Assembly (NCBI GenBank): GCA_017962085.1
Contig: JAGCWA010000059.1
Span: 1-64,000, forward strand
DNA: 64,000 nt
Source: Paludibacteraceae bacterium
Lineage (GTDB): Bacteria; Bacteroidota; Bacteroidia; Bacteroidales; Paludibacteraceae
Direction of reading: 5' to 3'
In this document: piece by piece, positions 36,679-45,784 of the stretch
Layout of the letters: each line of letters opens with the position of its first letter
How positions within the stretch are numbered: the stretch's first letter is position 1
The notes under the pieces: model-generated
Database searches by the model: none
What the model was told of the DNA's origin: nothing
The model's input: only the letters and a program-made list of their open reading frames with translations
Made by a program: the position numbers and the translations under genes

Positions 36679-38241
36679 ATGAGAAAATATGGTTTCTTCG
36701 CATCGGTTGCTTCTTTAGCGCTCGGAGCCGCAGGTTTTCTTTCTTCCTGCGAGGACAAGTGTGTGGGATGCCAGTGCGATTCATTCATCGTTGATCATGT
36801 TGTCAACGCTGATTCTATGGATGTTGCGTTGACGGAGTTGTCTTCCAACACCACTGTAGTGATCGTGGGTTCTGGACTTTCTTCCGCAAATGCTGTTTAT
36901 TTGGTAGATGCGAAAAACAACAGGTATCCGGTTTATTTGAACCCTACTTTTGTTACTGATAACGCAATTGTCGTTACGTTGGATAGCGATGCCGACAACT
37001 TGCGTACGGAGAGCATCCTCGTGACTTCCAACGGTGGTTGCGAAAGGTATGTGGAATTGGCTAAGCCAGTTCCATCTCCTGCTATCAAGATGTTCTACTC
37101 TGAGTTCGTTCCTGATGGTGACACATTGAGAATCGCAGGTAGCGCGTTCTTGTCTGTTCCTGGTGATTCTTTGGAGGTCTTCTTCTTCGATAAGAACGAC
37201 AAGCCAATCCCTGCTCAGTACAAGAAGGCTCATGGCGATAGCGAGCTTTTGGTAGTTGTTCCTACGGGTGTTGCTGATTCTAAGCCAGTCATGGTAAGGA
37301 ACCAGTTCGGCGAGTGCAAGAGCTCAATGCTCTTCCGCGATACTAGAAACATCTTCTTGGATTTCGACAATGTTGTGGCTTCTAACATGCATGGTGCTCT
37401 TGAGCCATTCACGTATGAGTGGACCAGCTATGTGAAAGAGAACGCTATGTACACTTTGTATCAGGATATGTTGGAGGCTATGGGTGGTATGCCTAAGCCT
37501 TGCAACGAGTACTATGCAGTAATCACTTCTACGGGTGATGGCTTCGGTTTCAAGGAGGATGAGATGATCTATTTCACTCCTAAGGATCAAGGTCTTGACA
37601 AAGTGGATTTGTTGGGTCAGTTCTCTGATTCGGATTTGGAGAACTTGGTTCTGAAGTTCGAGGTTTACGTTCCTACTAAAGTTCCATTGGGAGCATGGTT
37701 CTATACCGTATTCTCCGCTTATGGATCTGAGGGCGACGACTGCCTTGACATCTACGAGTTCGGTAACTGCGGTTACTTCAGCCGTGATATCACTAAGGTT
37801 CAAGGCTTTGATGAGGAGACTTATCAATGTAATCCTCTCTCGGAGGGTGTGCCTGCCGCTTGGTTGAATATGGCTACGTTCTCTGTGGATGATTCTAAGT
37901 CTGATCCTTCTGTGACATTGAGCAAATCGTTCGATACGGGTGACAAGTGGATGACGGTGGCTATTCCTTTGAAGGCAAGCATCTTCAGATATAACCCAAG
38001 TTCTTATGGACTTACTACGAATGACAACTTTGTGTCTTGCGGTAAGTTGGATAAGAAGAGAGACTTCGGAAACTTCTTTATCCACTGCGATGCTAACGGT
38101 TTCCAAAGCTCAGCTGCTCCTCAATTTAATGGTAAGCTCTTCTGTGCATTCGATAACTTCCGTATCGTCCCTGAGGACAATGGTGGTGTTCGTTTCACGA
38201 AGTACTACGGAGCATCTCCATCATCTAAATATCCTTTCTAA
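36679..38241 (+). CDS. Surface glycan-binding-type lipoprotein (SusE/SGBP position)
   Basis: This 520-residue protein has a signal ending GAAGFLSSC, a lipobox followed by acidic residues EDKC that would favour surface display. Two Ig-like/IPT-type modules follow: NTTVVIVGSGLSSANAVYLVD ... NAIVVTLDSD, and GDTLRIAGSAFLSVPGDSLEVFFFD ... ELLVVVPTGVADSKPVMV. The C-terminal ~290 residues (NIFLDFDN onward) with LKFEVYVPTKVPLGAWFY and GKLFCAFDNFRIVPE resemble the carbohydrate-binding domain of Bacteroidetes surface glycan-binding proteins. Position as third gene after susC-susD supports this. No enzyme gene follows; a terminator is reached 20 bases later. The ligand is unknown. Confidence 0.8.
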   Translation: MRKYGFFASVASLALGAAGFLSSCEDKCVGCQCDSFIVDHVVNADSMDVALTELSSNTTVVIVGSGLSSANAVYLVDAKNNRYPVYLNPTFVTDNAIVVTLDSDADNLRTESILVTSNGGCERYVELAKPVPSPAIKMFYSEFVPDGDTLRIAGSAFLSVPGDSLEVFFFDKNDKPIPAQYKKAHGDSELLVVVPTGVADSKPVMVRNQFGECKSSMLFRDTRNIFLDFDNVVASNMHGALEPFTYEWTSYVKENAMYTLYQDMLEAMGGMPKPCNEYYAVITSTGDGFGFKEDEMIYFTPKDQGLDKVDLLGQFSDSDLENLVLKFEVYVPTKVPLGAWFYTVFSAYGSEGDDCLDIYEFGNCGYFSRDITKVQGFDEETYQCNPLSEGVPAAWLNMATFSVDDSKSDPSVTLSKSFDTGDKWMTVAIPLKASIFRYNPSSYGLTTNDNFVSCGKLDKKRDFGNFFIHCDANGFQSSAAPQFNGKLFCAFDNFRIVPEDNGGVRFTKYYGASPSSKYPF

Positions 38242-38259
38242 TGATTATTTAGTGGAATC

Positions 38260-38299
38260 AAAAAAGAGGGGGGAGATTCGGTTCTCTCCCCTTTTTTTG
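38260..38299 (+). terminator. Terminator of the susC-susD-SGBP operon
   Basis: GGGGAGA and TCTCCCC (38270-38276 / 38285-38291) with an A-rich left and T7 right flank. Confidence 0.85.
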
Positions 38300-38331
38300 T
38301 CCCAATGTTTTTTAGTTTCGTTTGTTTTCCC

Positions 38332-38339
38332 TATATTTG
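38332..38339 (+). promoter_or_regulatory. -7 box upstream of tRNA-Leu
   Basis: TATATTTG 16 bases before the mature tRNA 5' end. The -33 region is T-rich without a clear TTG. Confidence 0.45.
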
Positions 38340-38355
38340 CAACCGCTAAGGGAAT

Positions 38356-38437
38356 GCGGATATGGCGAAATTGGCAGACGCGTCAGACTTAGGATCTGAT
38401 ACCGTAAGGCGTATGGGTTCGAGTCCCTTTATCCGCA
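38356..38437 (+). tRNA. tRNA-Leu (anticodon UAG)
   Basis: An 82-base class II tRNA. The acceptor stem is GCGGATA/TATCCGC; the anticodon stem TCAGA/TCTGA encloses loop CTTAGGA with anticodon TAG at 38390-38392. There is a long variable arm and a T arm with GGTTCGAGTCC. The discriminator base is A and the CCA end is not encoded. It reads CUA and, by wobble, other CUN leucine codons. Confidence 0.95.
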
Positions 38438-38476
38438 CAAGGTGGGAGTTGTTTCAACTTCCACCTTTTTCTTTTT
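38438..38476 (+). terminator. Terminator after tRNA-Leu
   Basis: AAGGTGGGAGTTG and AACTTCCACCTTTTT pair around TTTC directly behind the tRNA. Confidence 0.8.
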
Positions 38477-38497
38477 CTGTTTCTCCCAATTATTTTG

Positions 38498-38505
38498 TAA
38501 ATTCG
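38498..38505 (+). promoter_or_regulatory. Possible -7 box for parC
   Basis: TAAATTCG, 25 bases before the parC ATG; the -33 element is poor (TCTG at 18 bases). Confidence 0.4.
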
Positions 38506-38530
38506 TCCCCAAATTCAAAACCATGTTGCT

Positions 38531-41182
38531 ATGTCGGACGAAACAAAAGGCACTAACGAAGATTTGGATAATGTGATGGACGATGGGGTCGCTGAGGCTT
38601 CCTCTACTACGTCTTACGAGGTGCCTGAAGAGTCGAAGGATCAGGATATCTTCCACCATATTCCTGGCATGTACAGGACGTGGTTCTTGGATTATGCCTC
38701 GTACGTCATCTTGGAACGTGCGGTGCCGCACCTTGACGACGGTCTGAAACCTGTTCAGCGTCGTATCCTCCATTCCATGAAACGCTTGGACGATGGCCGC
38801 TACAATAAGGTGGCTAACATCGTCGGTCATACCATGCAGTTCCATCCGCATGGCGACGCCTCCATCGGGGGTGCGTTGGTGACGTTGGGTCAGAAGGACC
38901 TCCTGATCGATTGCCAGGGTAACTGGGGTAATATCCTAACGGGTGATAGCGCGGCCGCTCCTCGTTACATCGAGGCGCGCCTTTCTAAGTTTGCGCTCGA
39001 TGTGGTCTTCAGCCCTAAAGTGACGGAGTGGAAGGCCTCATACGACGGACGTAACAAGGAGCCTATCACCTTGCCTGTGAAGTTCCCGCTCCTGCTTGCG
39101 CAGGGTGTCGAGGGTATTGCGGTCGGCTTGTCCTCAAAGATATTGCCTCATAACTTCAATGAGATACTGGATGCCGCAGTGGCTTACCTGAACGATGAGC
39201 CGTTCGAACTCTATCCGGATTTCCAGACGGGCGGTCTGATCGACGTCTCCCATTACAACGATGGAGAGCGTGGTGGTAGGGTGCGTGTGCGCGCGAAAAT
39301 CAGTAAGATAGATAATAAGACGTTGGTCATCAACGATATCCCTTACGGCAAGACGACGAATGTCTTGATCGACTCGATCCTGAAAGCGAACGAGAAGGGG
39401 AAGATCAATATCCGTAAGGTGGAGGATAACACGTCCGACCATGCGGAGATCATCATCCATTTGGAGAATAAGACCTCTTCCGACAAGACGATCGACGCAC
39501 TTTATGCCTTCACGGATTGCGAGGTGAATATCTCGCCATGCTGCTGCGTCATCCACGACAAGAAACCTGTCTTCACCAATGTCTCGAATATGCTGAAGAT
39601 GTCGGTGGATCGTACGAAGGATTTGCTTCGTCAGGAGTTGCTGATCCAACGTGGTGAGTTGCTCGAACAACTGCATTATTGCTCGTTGGAGAAGATATTC
39701 ATCGAGGAACGCATCTACAAGGATAAGAAGTTCGAGGAGAGCAAGAATGTCGATGCGGCTTTGGATCATATCTCTTTCCGCTTGGAGCCATTCAGCCATC
39801 TCTTTGTCAGGGAAGTGACGAGGGAGGATCTGCAGCGCTTGTTGGAGATAAAGATGGCCCGTATCCTCAAGTTCAATTCGGACAAGTCTGAGGAGCAGAT
39901 CGTTGCGCTGAAGCAACAGATTGAGGGCGTTGACTATAACTTGGAACACCTCGTTCCGTTCACCATCGCTTGGTATAAGTCCCTGAAGAACAAGTACGGG
40001 GAGAAGTATCCTCGTCTGACGGAGATCCGTAACTTCGAGACGATTGAGGCCTCCAAGGTGGTGGAAGCTAATGAGAAACTTTATGTGAACTGGGCGGAAG
40101 GATTCGTCGGAACAGCCTTGAAGAAGGATGACTTCGTATGCAACTGCTCGGATATCGACGATATTATCCTCATCCATAAGGATGGTAAGTACCAGATCAT
40201 CAAGGTGCCTGATAAGAAGTATGTCGGGAAGGATTTGATTCATGTGAACGTCTTCCGGAAGAATGATAAACGGACGGTCTACAATGTGGCTTACCGTGAC
40301 GGAAAGACTGGTTTCAACTATATCAAACGCTTCGCGATAACGGGTGTCTCAAGGGACAAGGACTATGATATCACGCAGGGTACGCCTGGTTCTAAGATAT
40401 TGTATTTCTCCGCTAATTCCAATGCGGAGGCGGAGACTGTGCACGTGGTGCTGAAGCCTCGCTTGCGCCTGAAGGTGTCGGCCTTCGACAGGGATTTCGG
40501 TGATATAGCCATCAAGGGTCGCCAATCCATGGGTAACATCCTGACCAAGAACGAGGTGATGAAGATCACGCTGAAACAACGGGGCTCTTCCACGTTGGGT
40601 GGTCGCTCCGTATGGTTCGATAGGGATGTGCTCCGTCTGAACTATGACGGCAGGGGTGAGCCGCTCGGCGACTTCCAGTCGGAGGATAAGATACTTGTCG
40701 TTTCCTCCAAGGGCGAATATTACCTCTCTGGGTTTGAGGATACCAACCACTTCGATGAGGATGTCAAGATCGTGGAGAAGTTCGATCCGGAGAAGATTTG
40801 GACGGTGGCTCTCTTCGATGCCAACGAAGGCTTCAAGTACTTGAAGCGTTTCCGTTTCGAGGTGACGAGCAAGCGCCAGAACTTTATCGGTGAGAATCCG
40901 AAGTCGGTGTTGCTGTTGATCACGGATACCTATTACCCTCGGTTGAAACTCACCTTTGGCGGACGTGACGCGCACAGGGAGCCGTTGGAGATTGACGCGG
41001 ATGAGTTTATCGGTGTGAAGGGCATGAAGGCGAAAGGCAAACGGTTGCATACGTGGGAAATCCAAAACGTGGAGGAACTGGAGCCGTTGCGTTTCCCTGA
41101 GAAGGTGGAGGAGGAAGCCTCTGAGGCGGATGAGTCGGAGGAGGACGCTTCCCAAAACATGGACCAACCAACTTTGTTCTAA
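38531..41182 (+). CDS. parC: DNA topoisomerase IV subunit A
   Basis: This 883-residue type IIA topoisomerase subunit decatenates daughter chromosomes. After an acidic N-terminus come YASYVILERAVPHLDDGLKPVQRRIL and the quinolone-region motif FHPHGDASIGG. The catalytic tyrosine is Y146 in AAPRYIEARLS. The C-terminal beta-pinwheel repeats (GYGRxxxxI-like elements are weak, as in ParC) include RGSSTLGGRSVWFDRD and end in a Glu/Ser-rich acidic tail. The absence of a clear GyrA box favours ParC over GyrA. parE is not in this window, so the subunits are not neighbours here. Downstream is a TonB-domain gene, 8 bases after the stop. Confidence 0.93.
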   Translation: MSDETKGTNEDLDNVMDDGVAEASSTTSYEVPEESKDQDIFHHIPGMYRTWFLDYASYVILERAVPHLDDGLKPVQRRILHSMKRLDDGRYNKVANIVGHTMQFHPHGDASIGGALVTLGQKDLLIDCQGNWGNILTGDSAAAPRYIEARLSKFALDVVFSPKVTEWKASYDGRNKEPITLPVKFPLLLAQGVEGIAVGLSSKILPHNFNEILDAAVAYLNDEPFELYPDFQTGGLIDVSHYNDGERGGRVRVRAKISKIDNKTLVINDIPYGKTTNVLIDSILKANEKGKINIRKVEDNTSDHAEIIIHLENKTSSDKTIDALYAFTDCEVNISPCCCVIHDKKPVFTNVSNMLKMSVDRTKDLLRQELLIQRGELLEQLHYCSLEKIFIEERIYKDKKFEESKNVDAALDHISFRLEPFSHLFVREVTREDLQRLLEIKMARILKFNSDKSEEQIVALKQQIEGVDYNLEHLVPFTIAWYKSLKNKYGEKYPRLTEIRNFETIEASKVVEANEKLYVNWAEGFVGTALKKDDFVCNCSDIDDIILIHKDGKYQIIKVPDKKYVGKDLIHVNVFRKNDKRTVYNVAYRDGKTGFNYIKRFAITGVSRDKDYDITQGTPGSKILYFSANSNAEAETVHVVLKPRLRLKVSAFDRDFGDIAIKGRQSMGNILTKNEVMKITLKQRGSSTLGGRSVWFDRDVLRLNYDGRGEPLGDFQSEDKILVVSSKGEYYLSGFEDTNHFDEDVKIVEKFDPEKIWTVALFDANEGFKYLKRFRFEVTSKRQNFIGENPKSVLLLITDTYYPRLKLTFGGRDAHREPLEIDADEFIGVKGMKAKGKRLHTWEIQNVEELEPLRFPEKVEEEASEADESEEDASQNMDQPTLF

Positions 41183-41190
41183 CATATATT

Positions 41191-41736
41191 ATGCAGATGA
41201 GACGCCTATTTTTCATATTATCATTTCTGGTGATGGGAATATCCTCTTACGCGGTGAATCTGGAGATGTACGAGAAACTGTACCCGGGTTGTGTGGACAA
41301 TGAGGAGTCGACCATTTACGGTGGCACGTATGGCGCATGGCCCAAAAACCTTATTTTGCCGGAGTTCCCCGATGGTGGGGATGTGGAGTTTACCCGCTTC
41401 ATCTATAACAACCTGACCTATCCTGAGGTGGCGGAGGCATACGATAGTGTGTCGAAGCAACCCATATTGGCGAAGGGAGTAGTGGCCGTGCAGGTCGTCA
41501 TTGACAGGTGCGGAAGGGCTACACGGCAGGAGATAGTCCAGTCCATGAACGATGAGTATGATGAGGAGGCCCTGCGTATCATGAATGGTTTGCCGGTGTT
41601 CAAACCGGGAGAAATGGATGGTATCAGGGTGAAGGTGGCCTTCATCGTCCCTGTGAAGTTCTCGAGGACACATCTTCCTCCTAAGGCGGATCAGATTATT
41701 GAATTTGATGAAAACTATAATTTTGATGATTGGTGA
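41191..41736 (+). CDS. TonB C-terminal-domain protein
   Basis: This 181-residue protein begins with a signal-like hydrophobic stretch (LFFILSFLVMGISSYA). The C-terminal ~110 residues form a TonB/energy-transducer domain: FTRFIYNNLTYPEVA, AKGVVAVQVVIDRCGRATR and EALRIMNGLPVFKPGEMDGIRVKVAFIVPVKF. There is no proline-rich spacer and no ExbB or ExbD gene nearby. If the N-terminus is cleaved, it would be a soluble periplasmic protein and not a classical TonB. It overlaps the shikimate kinase start by one base (TGATG), so the two are probably co-translated. Confidence 0.85.
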   Translation: MQMRRLFFILSFLVMGISSYAVNLEMYEKLYPGCVDNEESTIYGGTYGAWPKNLILPEFPDGGDVEFTRFIYNNLTYPEVAEAYDSVSKQPILAKGVVAVQVVIDRCGRATRQEIVQSMNDEYDEEALRIMNGLPVFKPGEMDGIRVKVAFIVPVKFSRTHLPPKADQIIEFDENYNFDDW

Positions 41737-42242
41737 TGAAACAAACACGTCTATTTTTAGTGGGTTACATGGGGTGCGGGAAAACGCATACCGCTAAGCG
41801 TCTGGCTAAAAAGTATGGCATGGAGTATATCGACTTGGATCAGTACATCGAGCGTCGATTCTTCAAGACGATTCCGCAGATCTTCGCCGAGAGGGGAGAA
41901 GAGGGGTTCCGCAAGATGGAACATAACATGTTGGAGGAGGTCGCCTCGTTCGAGAATGTCATCATCTCCACGGGCGGGGGCGCTGCTTGTTTCTTCGATA
42001 ATATGGAACTGATGAATGCGTCCGGGGAGACGGTCTACCTTCAGGCCACTCCGGAGGATCTTTTCGCCTATCTGCGGAAAGCGAAGGCGGAGCGCCCTTT
42101 GTTGGCGGGCAAGTCCGACGAGGAGATGCTGGCGTTCATCCGCACAAGCCTCGCAACGAGGGAACCCTACTATCTGAAGGCGAAGCATATCATCGATTCC
42201 ATGGATGAGAGCGATGTGCTCTTCGATCAACTGTTGAAATAA
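41736..42242 (+). CDS. aroK: Shikimate kinase
   Basis: 168 residues from ATG 41736 (MKQTRLFLVGYMGCGKT); upstream TTG and GTG codons would overlap the previous gene further. The Walker A is GYMGCGKT; YIDLDQYIERRF supplies the shikimate-binding Asp; EEGFRKMEHNML has the substrate-binding Arg and Glu; and STGGGAACF is the glycine-rich motif. The lid region RPLLAGKSDEE and the adenine-side ATREPYYLKAKHII complete the fold. It phosphorylates shikimate in the chorismate pathway. Fused stop-start with the TonB-domain gene is unusual but only suggests co-expression. Confidence 0.95.
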   Translation: MKQTRLFLVGYMGCGKTHTAKRLAKKYGMEYIDLDQYIERRFFKTIPQIFAERGEEGFRKMEHNMLEEVASFENVIISTGGGAACFFDNMELMNASGETVYLQATPEDLFAYLRKAKAERPLLAGKSDEEMLAFIRTSLATREPYYLKAKHIIDSMDESDVLFDQLLK

Positions 42243-42267
42243 TACTTGGCTAAATAATTACATATTC

Positions 42268-44064
42268 ATGCAAGATAAAATTATCGTATTGGATTTCGGT
42301 GGGCAATATGCTCACCTGATTGCGAATAGAGTTCGTCGTCTGGGTGTCTTCACGGAGATTTGCTCCCCGACGGCTGATGTGAAAGAATTAGCTGGCGCTA
42401 AGGGCATCATCTATAGTGGTGGACCTTCCAGCGTGTATGCGGAAGATGCTCCAGCGTATAATCCTGAAATATTAAACATACCTGTTCCTAAATTGGGTAT
42501 CTGCTACGGACATCAGCTGATGGCCTCCCAATTGGGTGGTACGGTGAAACCTGGCAAGGTGAAGGAGTATGGCATTGCGGATCTCCTGCTGAAGGAGCCT
42601 CAACATCCTTTGCTGAAGGGTATCCCTGCCTCTTCCCCTATGTGGATGAGCCATGGCGATGCGGTGGAGAAACTGCCTGCGGGCTATAAGATCATCGCCT
42701 CCACCAAGGATTGCCCGATCGCGGCTGTCGCATTGGATGATCGCAAGATCTATGGTATACAGTTCCACCCGGAGGTGACGCATAGCAAGTTCGGCATGAA
42801 GATTTTGGATAACTTCATCGACATCTGCGCTTGCGAGCGTACGTGGAATATGAAGAGCTATATGCCTATCATCTCCGAGAAGATCAAGAAGGAGGTGGGC
42901 GACCGTAAGGTCTTCCTGCTGGTTTCCGGTGGTGTGGACAGCACCGTGGCGTTCGTGTTGCTGAACCGTGTGTTGGGCACCGACCGTGTCATGGGCCTGC
43001 ACATCGACAATGGTATGATGCGTATGGACGAGTCCGCTAAGATTATCGATTTCTTGAAGGCAGAGGGCATGCACAACCTGCGGGTGGTGGATGCGACCGA
43101 TACTTTCCTTGGTAAACTGAAGGGCATTACGGCTCCTGAGCAAAAACGTAAGATCATCGGCGCCACCTTCTTGGTGGTGAAGGACGAGGAGATGGCCAAA
43201 CTGAACCTCGACCCTAAGGAGTGGATGATCGCTCAGGGCACCATCTATCCTGATACCATCGAGAGCGGCGGAACGAAGAACGCTGACTTGATCAAGACCC
43301 ACCACAACCGTGTGAAGGAGGTGATGGACCTGATGGCGCAGGGTTTGTTGCTTGAACCATTGGCCGACCTCTACAAGGACGAGGTCCGTATGTTGGGCGA
43401 GGAGTTGGGTATTCCTCATAACCTGGTGTGGAGACATCCGTTCCCAGGACCAGGCCTTGGCGTGCGTCTGCTCTGCACCGACGGCAAGGGCGAGTTCGCG
43501 AAGATGGAGGATGTGCCAGGCTTGGCGGAGTATTTGAAGGAGAACCATATCGAAGGAAAGATCCTTCCGATCAAGAGTGTGGGCGTGCAGGGCGACGGAC
43601 GTACCTATGCGCAACCGTTCCTGTTGACCACGAAGAACCTTACCTGGAAGCAGTGTGAAAAGTTCAGCACCGAGTTGGTGAACCGTTTCAAGGTGATCAA
43701 CCGTGTGATTTGGCAGGTAGGCGCGGTATCCGATGAGATGCCTAAACTGGTGGAACAATATGCCACGAAGCACAACTTCGACGTGTTGCGTAAGTTCGAT
43801 AACATCTGTACGGAATTCTTGCAGGAGAACAACCTCTACGAATCCATCTGGCAGATGCCTGTCGTTTCGGTTCCGTTGACGGTGGCTGACAAGCCATGCA
43901 TCGTGATGCGTCCGGTGAACAGCTCCGAGGCGATGACCGCCAACTTCGCTGAGATTGACCAGAAATTGCTGGAAGGCCTCTGGGGCAGGTTCGTGGCGGA
44001 GGGTGCCGGCTCGTTGTGGTACGACGTGACGCACAAGCCTCCTGGAACAATCGAGTGGGAGTGA
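42268..44064 (+). CDS. guaA: GMP synthase (glutamine-hydrolysing)
   Basis: At 598 residues this is longer than E. coli GuaA (525). The N-terminal class I glutamine amidotransferase domain has DFGGQYAHLIANRVR, the nucleophile Cys in LGICYGHQ, and the His-Glu pair in GIQFHPEVTHS. The ATP pyrophosphatase domain carries the P-loop VSGGVDST. The dimerisation domain ends with SLWYDVTHKPPGTIEWE. The extra length lies mainly between the P-loop domain and the C-terminus (around EGKILPIKSVGVQGDGRTYAQP and following), as in the longer variant found in some Bacteroidetes. It converts XMP to GMP. Confidence 0.95.
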   Translation: MQDKIIVLDFGGQYAHLIANRVRRLGVFTEICSPTADVKELAGAKGIIYSGGPSSVYAEDAPAYNPEILNIPVPKLGICYGHQLMASQLGGTVKPGKVKEYGIADLLLKEPQHPLLKGIPASSPMWMSHGDAVEKLPAGYKIIASTKDCPIAAVALDDRKIYGIQFHPEVTHSKFGMKILDNFIDICACERTWNMKSYMPIISEKIKKEVGDRKVFLLVSGGVDSTVAFVLLNRVLGTDRVMGLHIDNGMMRMDESAKIIDFLKAEGMHNLRVVDATDTFLGKLKGITAPEQKRKIIGATFLVVKDEEMAKLNLDPKEWMIAQGTIYPDTIESGGTKNADLIKTHHNRVKEVMDLMAQGLLLEPLADLYKDEVRMLGEELGIPHNLVWRHPFPGPGLGVRLLCTDGKGEFAKMEDVPGLAEYLKENHIEGKILPIKSVGVQGDGRTYAQPFLLTTKNLTWKQCEKFSTELVNRFKVINRVIWQVGAVSDEMPKLVEQYATKHNFDVLRKFDNICTEFLQENNLYESIWQMPVVSVPLTVADKPCIVMRPVNSSEAMTANFAEIDQKLLEGLWGRFVAEGAGSLWYDVTHKPPGTIEWE

Positions 44065-44086
44065 TTTGATCGCTAGAATAATTAAA

Positions 44087-44132
44087 CATCCCCATTGTCA
44101 GGTTGGCCTGGCGATGGGGATTGTTGTTTTTG
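44087..44132 (+). terminator. guaA terminator
   Basis: ATCCCCAT (44088-44095) and ATGGGGAT (44114-44121) pair with a GC-rich loop and are followed by TGTTGTTTTTG. It lies close to the 3' end of the convergent helicase gene. Confidence 0.75.
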
Positions 44133-44157
44133 CTTTGATTGTATGTTTAGATAGTTG

Positions 44158-45549
44158 TTATTTCATTTCCGATATCCATTCATCTGCAAATTCTTGGTCT
44201 GGATTATCAGTGCGATTTTCATCCTCAGATTCATTGCTAGAGTTGATGATGTCGTTAGGGTCAAGGAAACTTATGTAAGAATCCCAGATGTCGTGGAAAG
44301 CGACAATATATGCAGTCTCTGTTCCTGTTGCGTTCTTGCTTTTTGCATTTTTGCCTCGTAATGCCCGACCAATCATTTGTGCCATTACGGATTTCGAGTT
44401 TGTTGGACGAGTAATGAAAACCGTTTGAATGTCTGGCACATCACTTCCTTCGATTAGCATGTTCACATTGATGAGTACATCGATGTCGTCGTTCTCTTTA
44501 AACCTTTGTATCACATACTGAGAATCTTTCCTTTGGGAAATGGCGTAGTCACATTTGATGCCGTTCTCCCTTAGTTTTTTACATAAATTTTTTGCGTGAG
44601 ATTGATTCAAGGCGAATATCAGTGTTTTCCCAAACTTTTCTTTGTTGTTTAAAAATTCTTCCACTATCGTTGCATTTCGGACTTTGTGCCTCGACATTTT
44701 ATTCAACATGCTAGGGGATAGTTCACCAAATTTATGGAAGAATTTCATCGCTTCATCATCTTTGGAGAATACTTCTATGCCATTGAAGTTGGAAGGAACT
44801 GGTATATAAATGGGGGACGATAGCGTGCCATTTTTTATTAATTTGGATATTTTTACTTCATAGACAAATCCATTGTATAATCCTCCTCTGTATATGTTGT
44901 ACATTCCGTTAAGAGCATTCTGATCATCTTTGCTCATTCTATAGGGAGTTGCTGTTAGCCCGAGTAATATGCAATTGTGACAGAGACAACTCCTGATCCT
45001 TTTAATTACTTCTTGGTAATTATCTGATACTCCATGGTGGGCTTCATCTATTACAATGATCAGCCTTTCTCTTCCTTCTTTGCTTAGCATGTTTTTTATG
45101 TTGTCAATGTTGCTATACATGGAATTTATACAAGCAACATAGATGTCCGCATCGAATGCTTCGTAGGCTGGTATATGGTTGTATTCTTTATTGCTGGAAA
45201 TGGGTATGATTTTGAGAAAATTTTTCCTATTGGGCAAGTCCGACCTTTTTAGGATGGATATGTGGTCCCGTATTTCGTTGAATGCCTGATTTACCAATTC
45301 AACCCTATGAACCAGCCATACTACTTGGTAGCCTTTTGTGATGCAGTCTTTTAGTAACCAATATACGGCGGTGTGCGTTTTCCCACTGCCTGTAGGCATG
45401 ACGAGGAGTCCGTTACGGTCAGGAATGTTCTCTTCTAGTCTGAAATATTTGTTCAGTTCTTTTATTGCCTCTTTTTGGAAATCATAAAGTGATTCATTCT
45501 TGCATTCTGGGGTGTCTGAAATGAAGAATTCATAATCATTGTAGTTCAT
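44158..45549 (-). CDS. Solitary SF2 DEAH-type helicase
   Basis: This 463-residue helicase has a complete core: Q-like LYDFQKEAI, Walker A MPTGSGKTH (51-59), DEAH box (168-171), TAT motif at 199-201 in LGLTATPYR, and motif VI QMIGRALRGK (391-400). LIEGSDVP is motif V. The layout is that of COG1061/SSL2-like helicases found in phage-defence and restriction loci. There are no nuclease, methylase or defence partners beside it, and the extra C-terminal domain is short and acidic. The gene is visibly richer in A/T than its neighbours and lies alone on the opposite strand between guaA and an ion-channel gene, which suggests acquisition. The function is unassigned. Confidence 0.85.
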   Translation of the reverse strand: MNYNDYEFFISDTPECKNESLYDFQKEAIKELNKYFRLEENIPDRNGLLVMPTGSGKTHTAVYWLLKDCITKGYQVVWLVHRVELVNQAFNEIRDHISILKRSDLPNRKNFLKIIPISSNKEYNHIPAYEAFDADIYVACINSMYSNIDNIKNMLSKEGRERLIIVIDEAHHGVSDNYQEVIKRIRSCLCHNCILLGLTATPYRMSKDDQNALNGMYNIYRGGLYNGFVYEVKISKLIKNGTLSSPIYIPVPSNFNGIEVFSKDDEAMKFFHKFGELSPSMLNKMSRHKVRNATIVEEFLNNKEKFGKTLIFALNQSHAKNLCKKLRENGIKCDYAISQRKDSQYVIQRFKENDDIDVLINVNMLIEGSDVPDIQTVFITRPTNSKSVMAQMIGRALRGKNAKSKNATGTETAYIVAFHDIWDSYISFLDPNDIINSSNESEDENRTDNPDQEFADEWISEMK

Positions 45550-45717
45550 TGCCTTATTTTCTATGGATTAGACTCCTTGTTTTATCATTTGTTCTCCAAA
45601 ATTACAATTTTCCGAATACAAACGTTACTATTCTCAAAATGTTTGGGTGCGGTACATTTTAACCTTTCGGAATAAATGATTTACCGCACGAAAATTTTTT
45701 CGCCCCAACGCCTTCCC

Positions 45718-45749
45718 TTGCAACTATTTCGTTTTTATTTGTACATTTG
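45718..45749 (+). promoter_or_regulatory. Promoter of the ion-channel gene
   Basis: TTG at 45718-45720, 21 bases, TACATTTG at 45742-45749, with the start codon 35 bases further on. The rest of 45550-45784 holds no gene that I can see. Confidence 0.6.
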
Positions 45750-45784
45750 CATATTTGATGTATTGAAATGTGTGACAGAATCTC

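Noticed and set aside
42472-44034. 520-codon minus-strand frame opposite guaA
   Set aside because: guaA is unambiguous on the plus strand; the antisense frame is His/Leu/Arg-rich without domain features.
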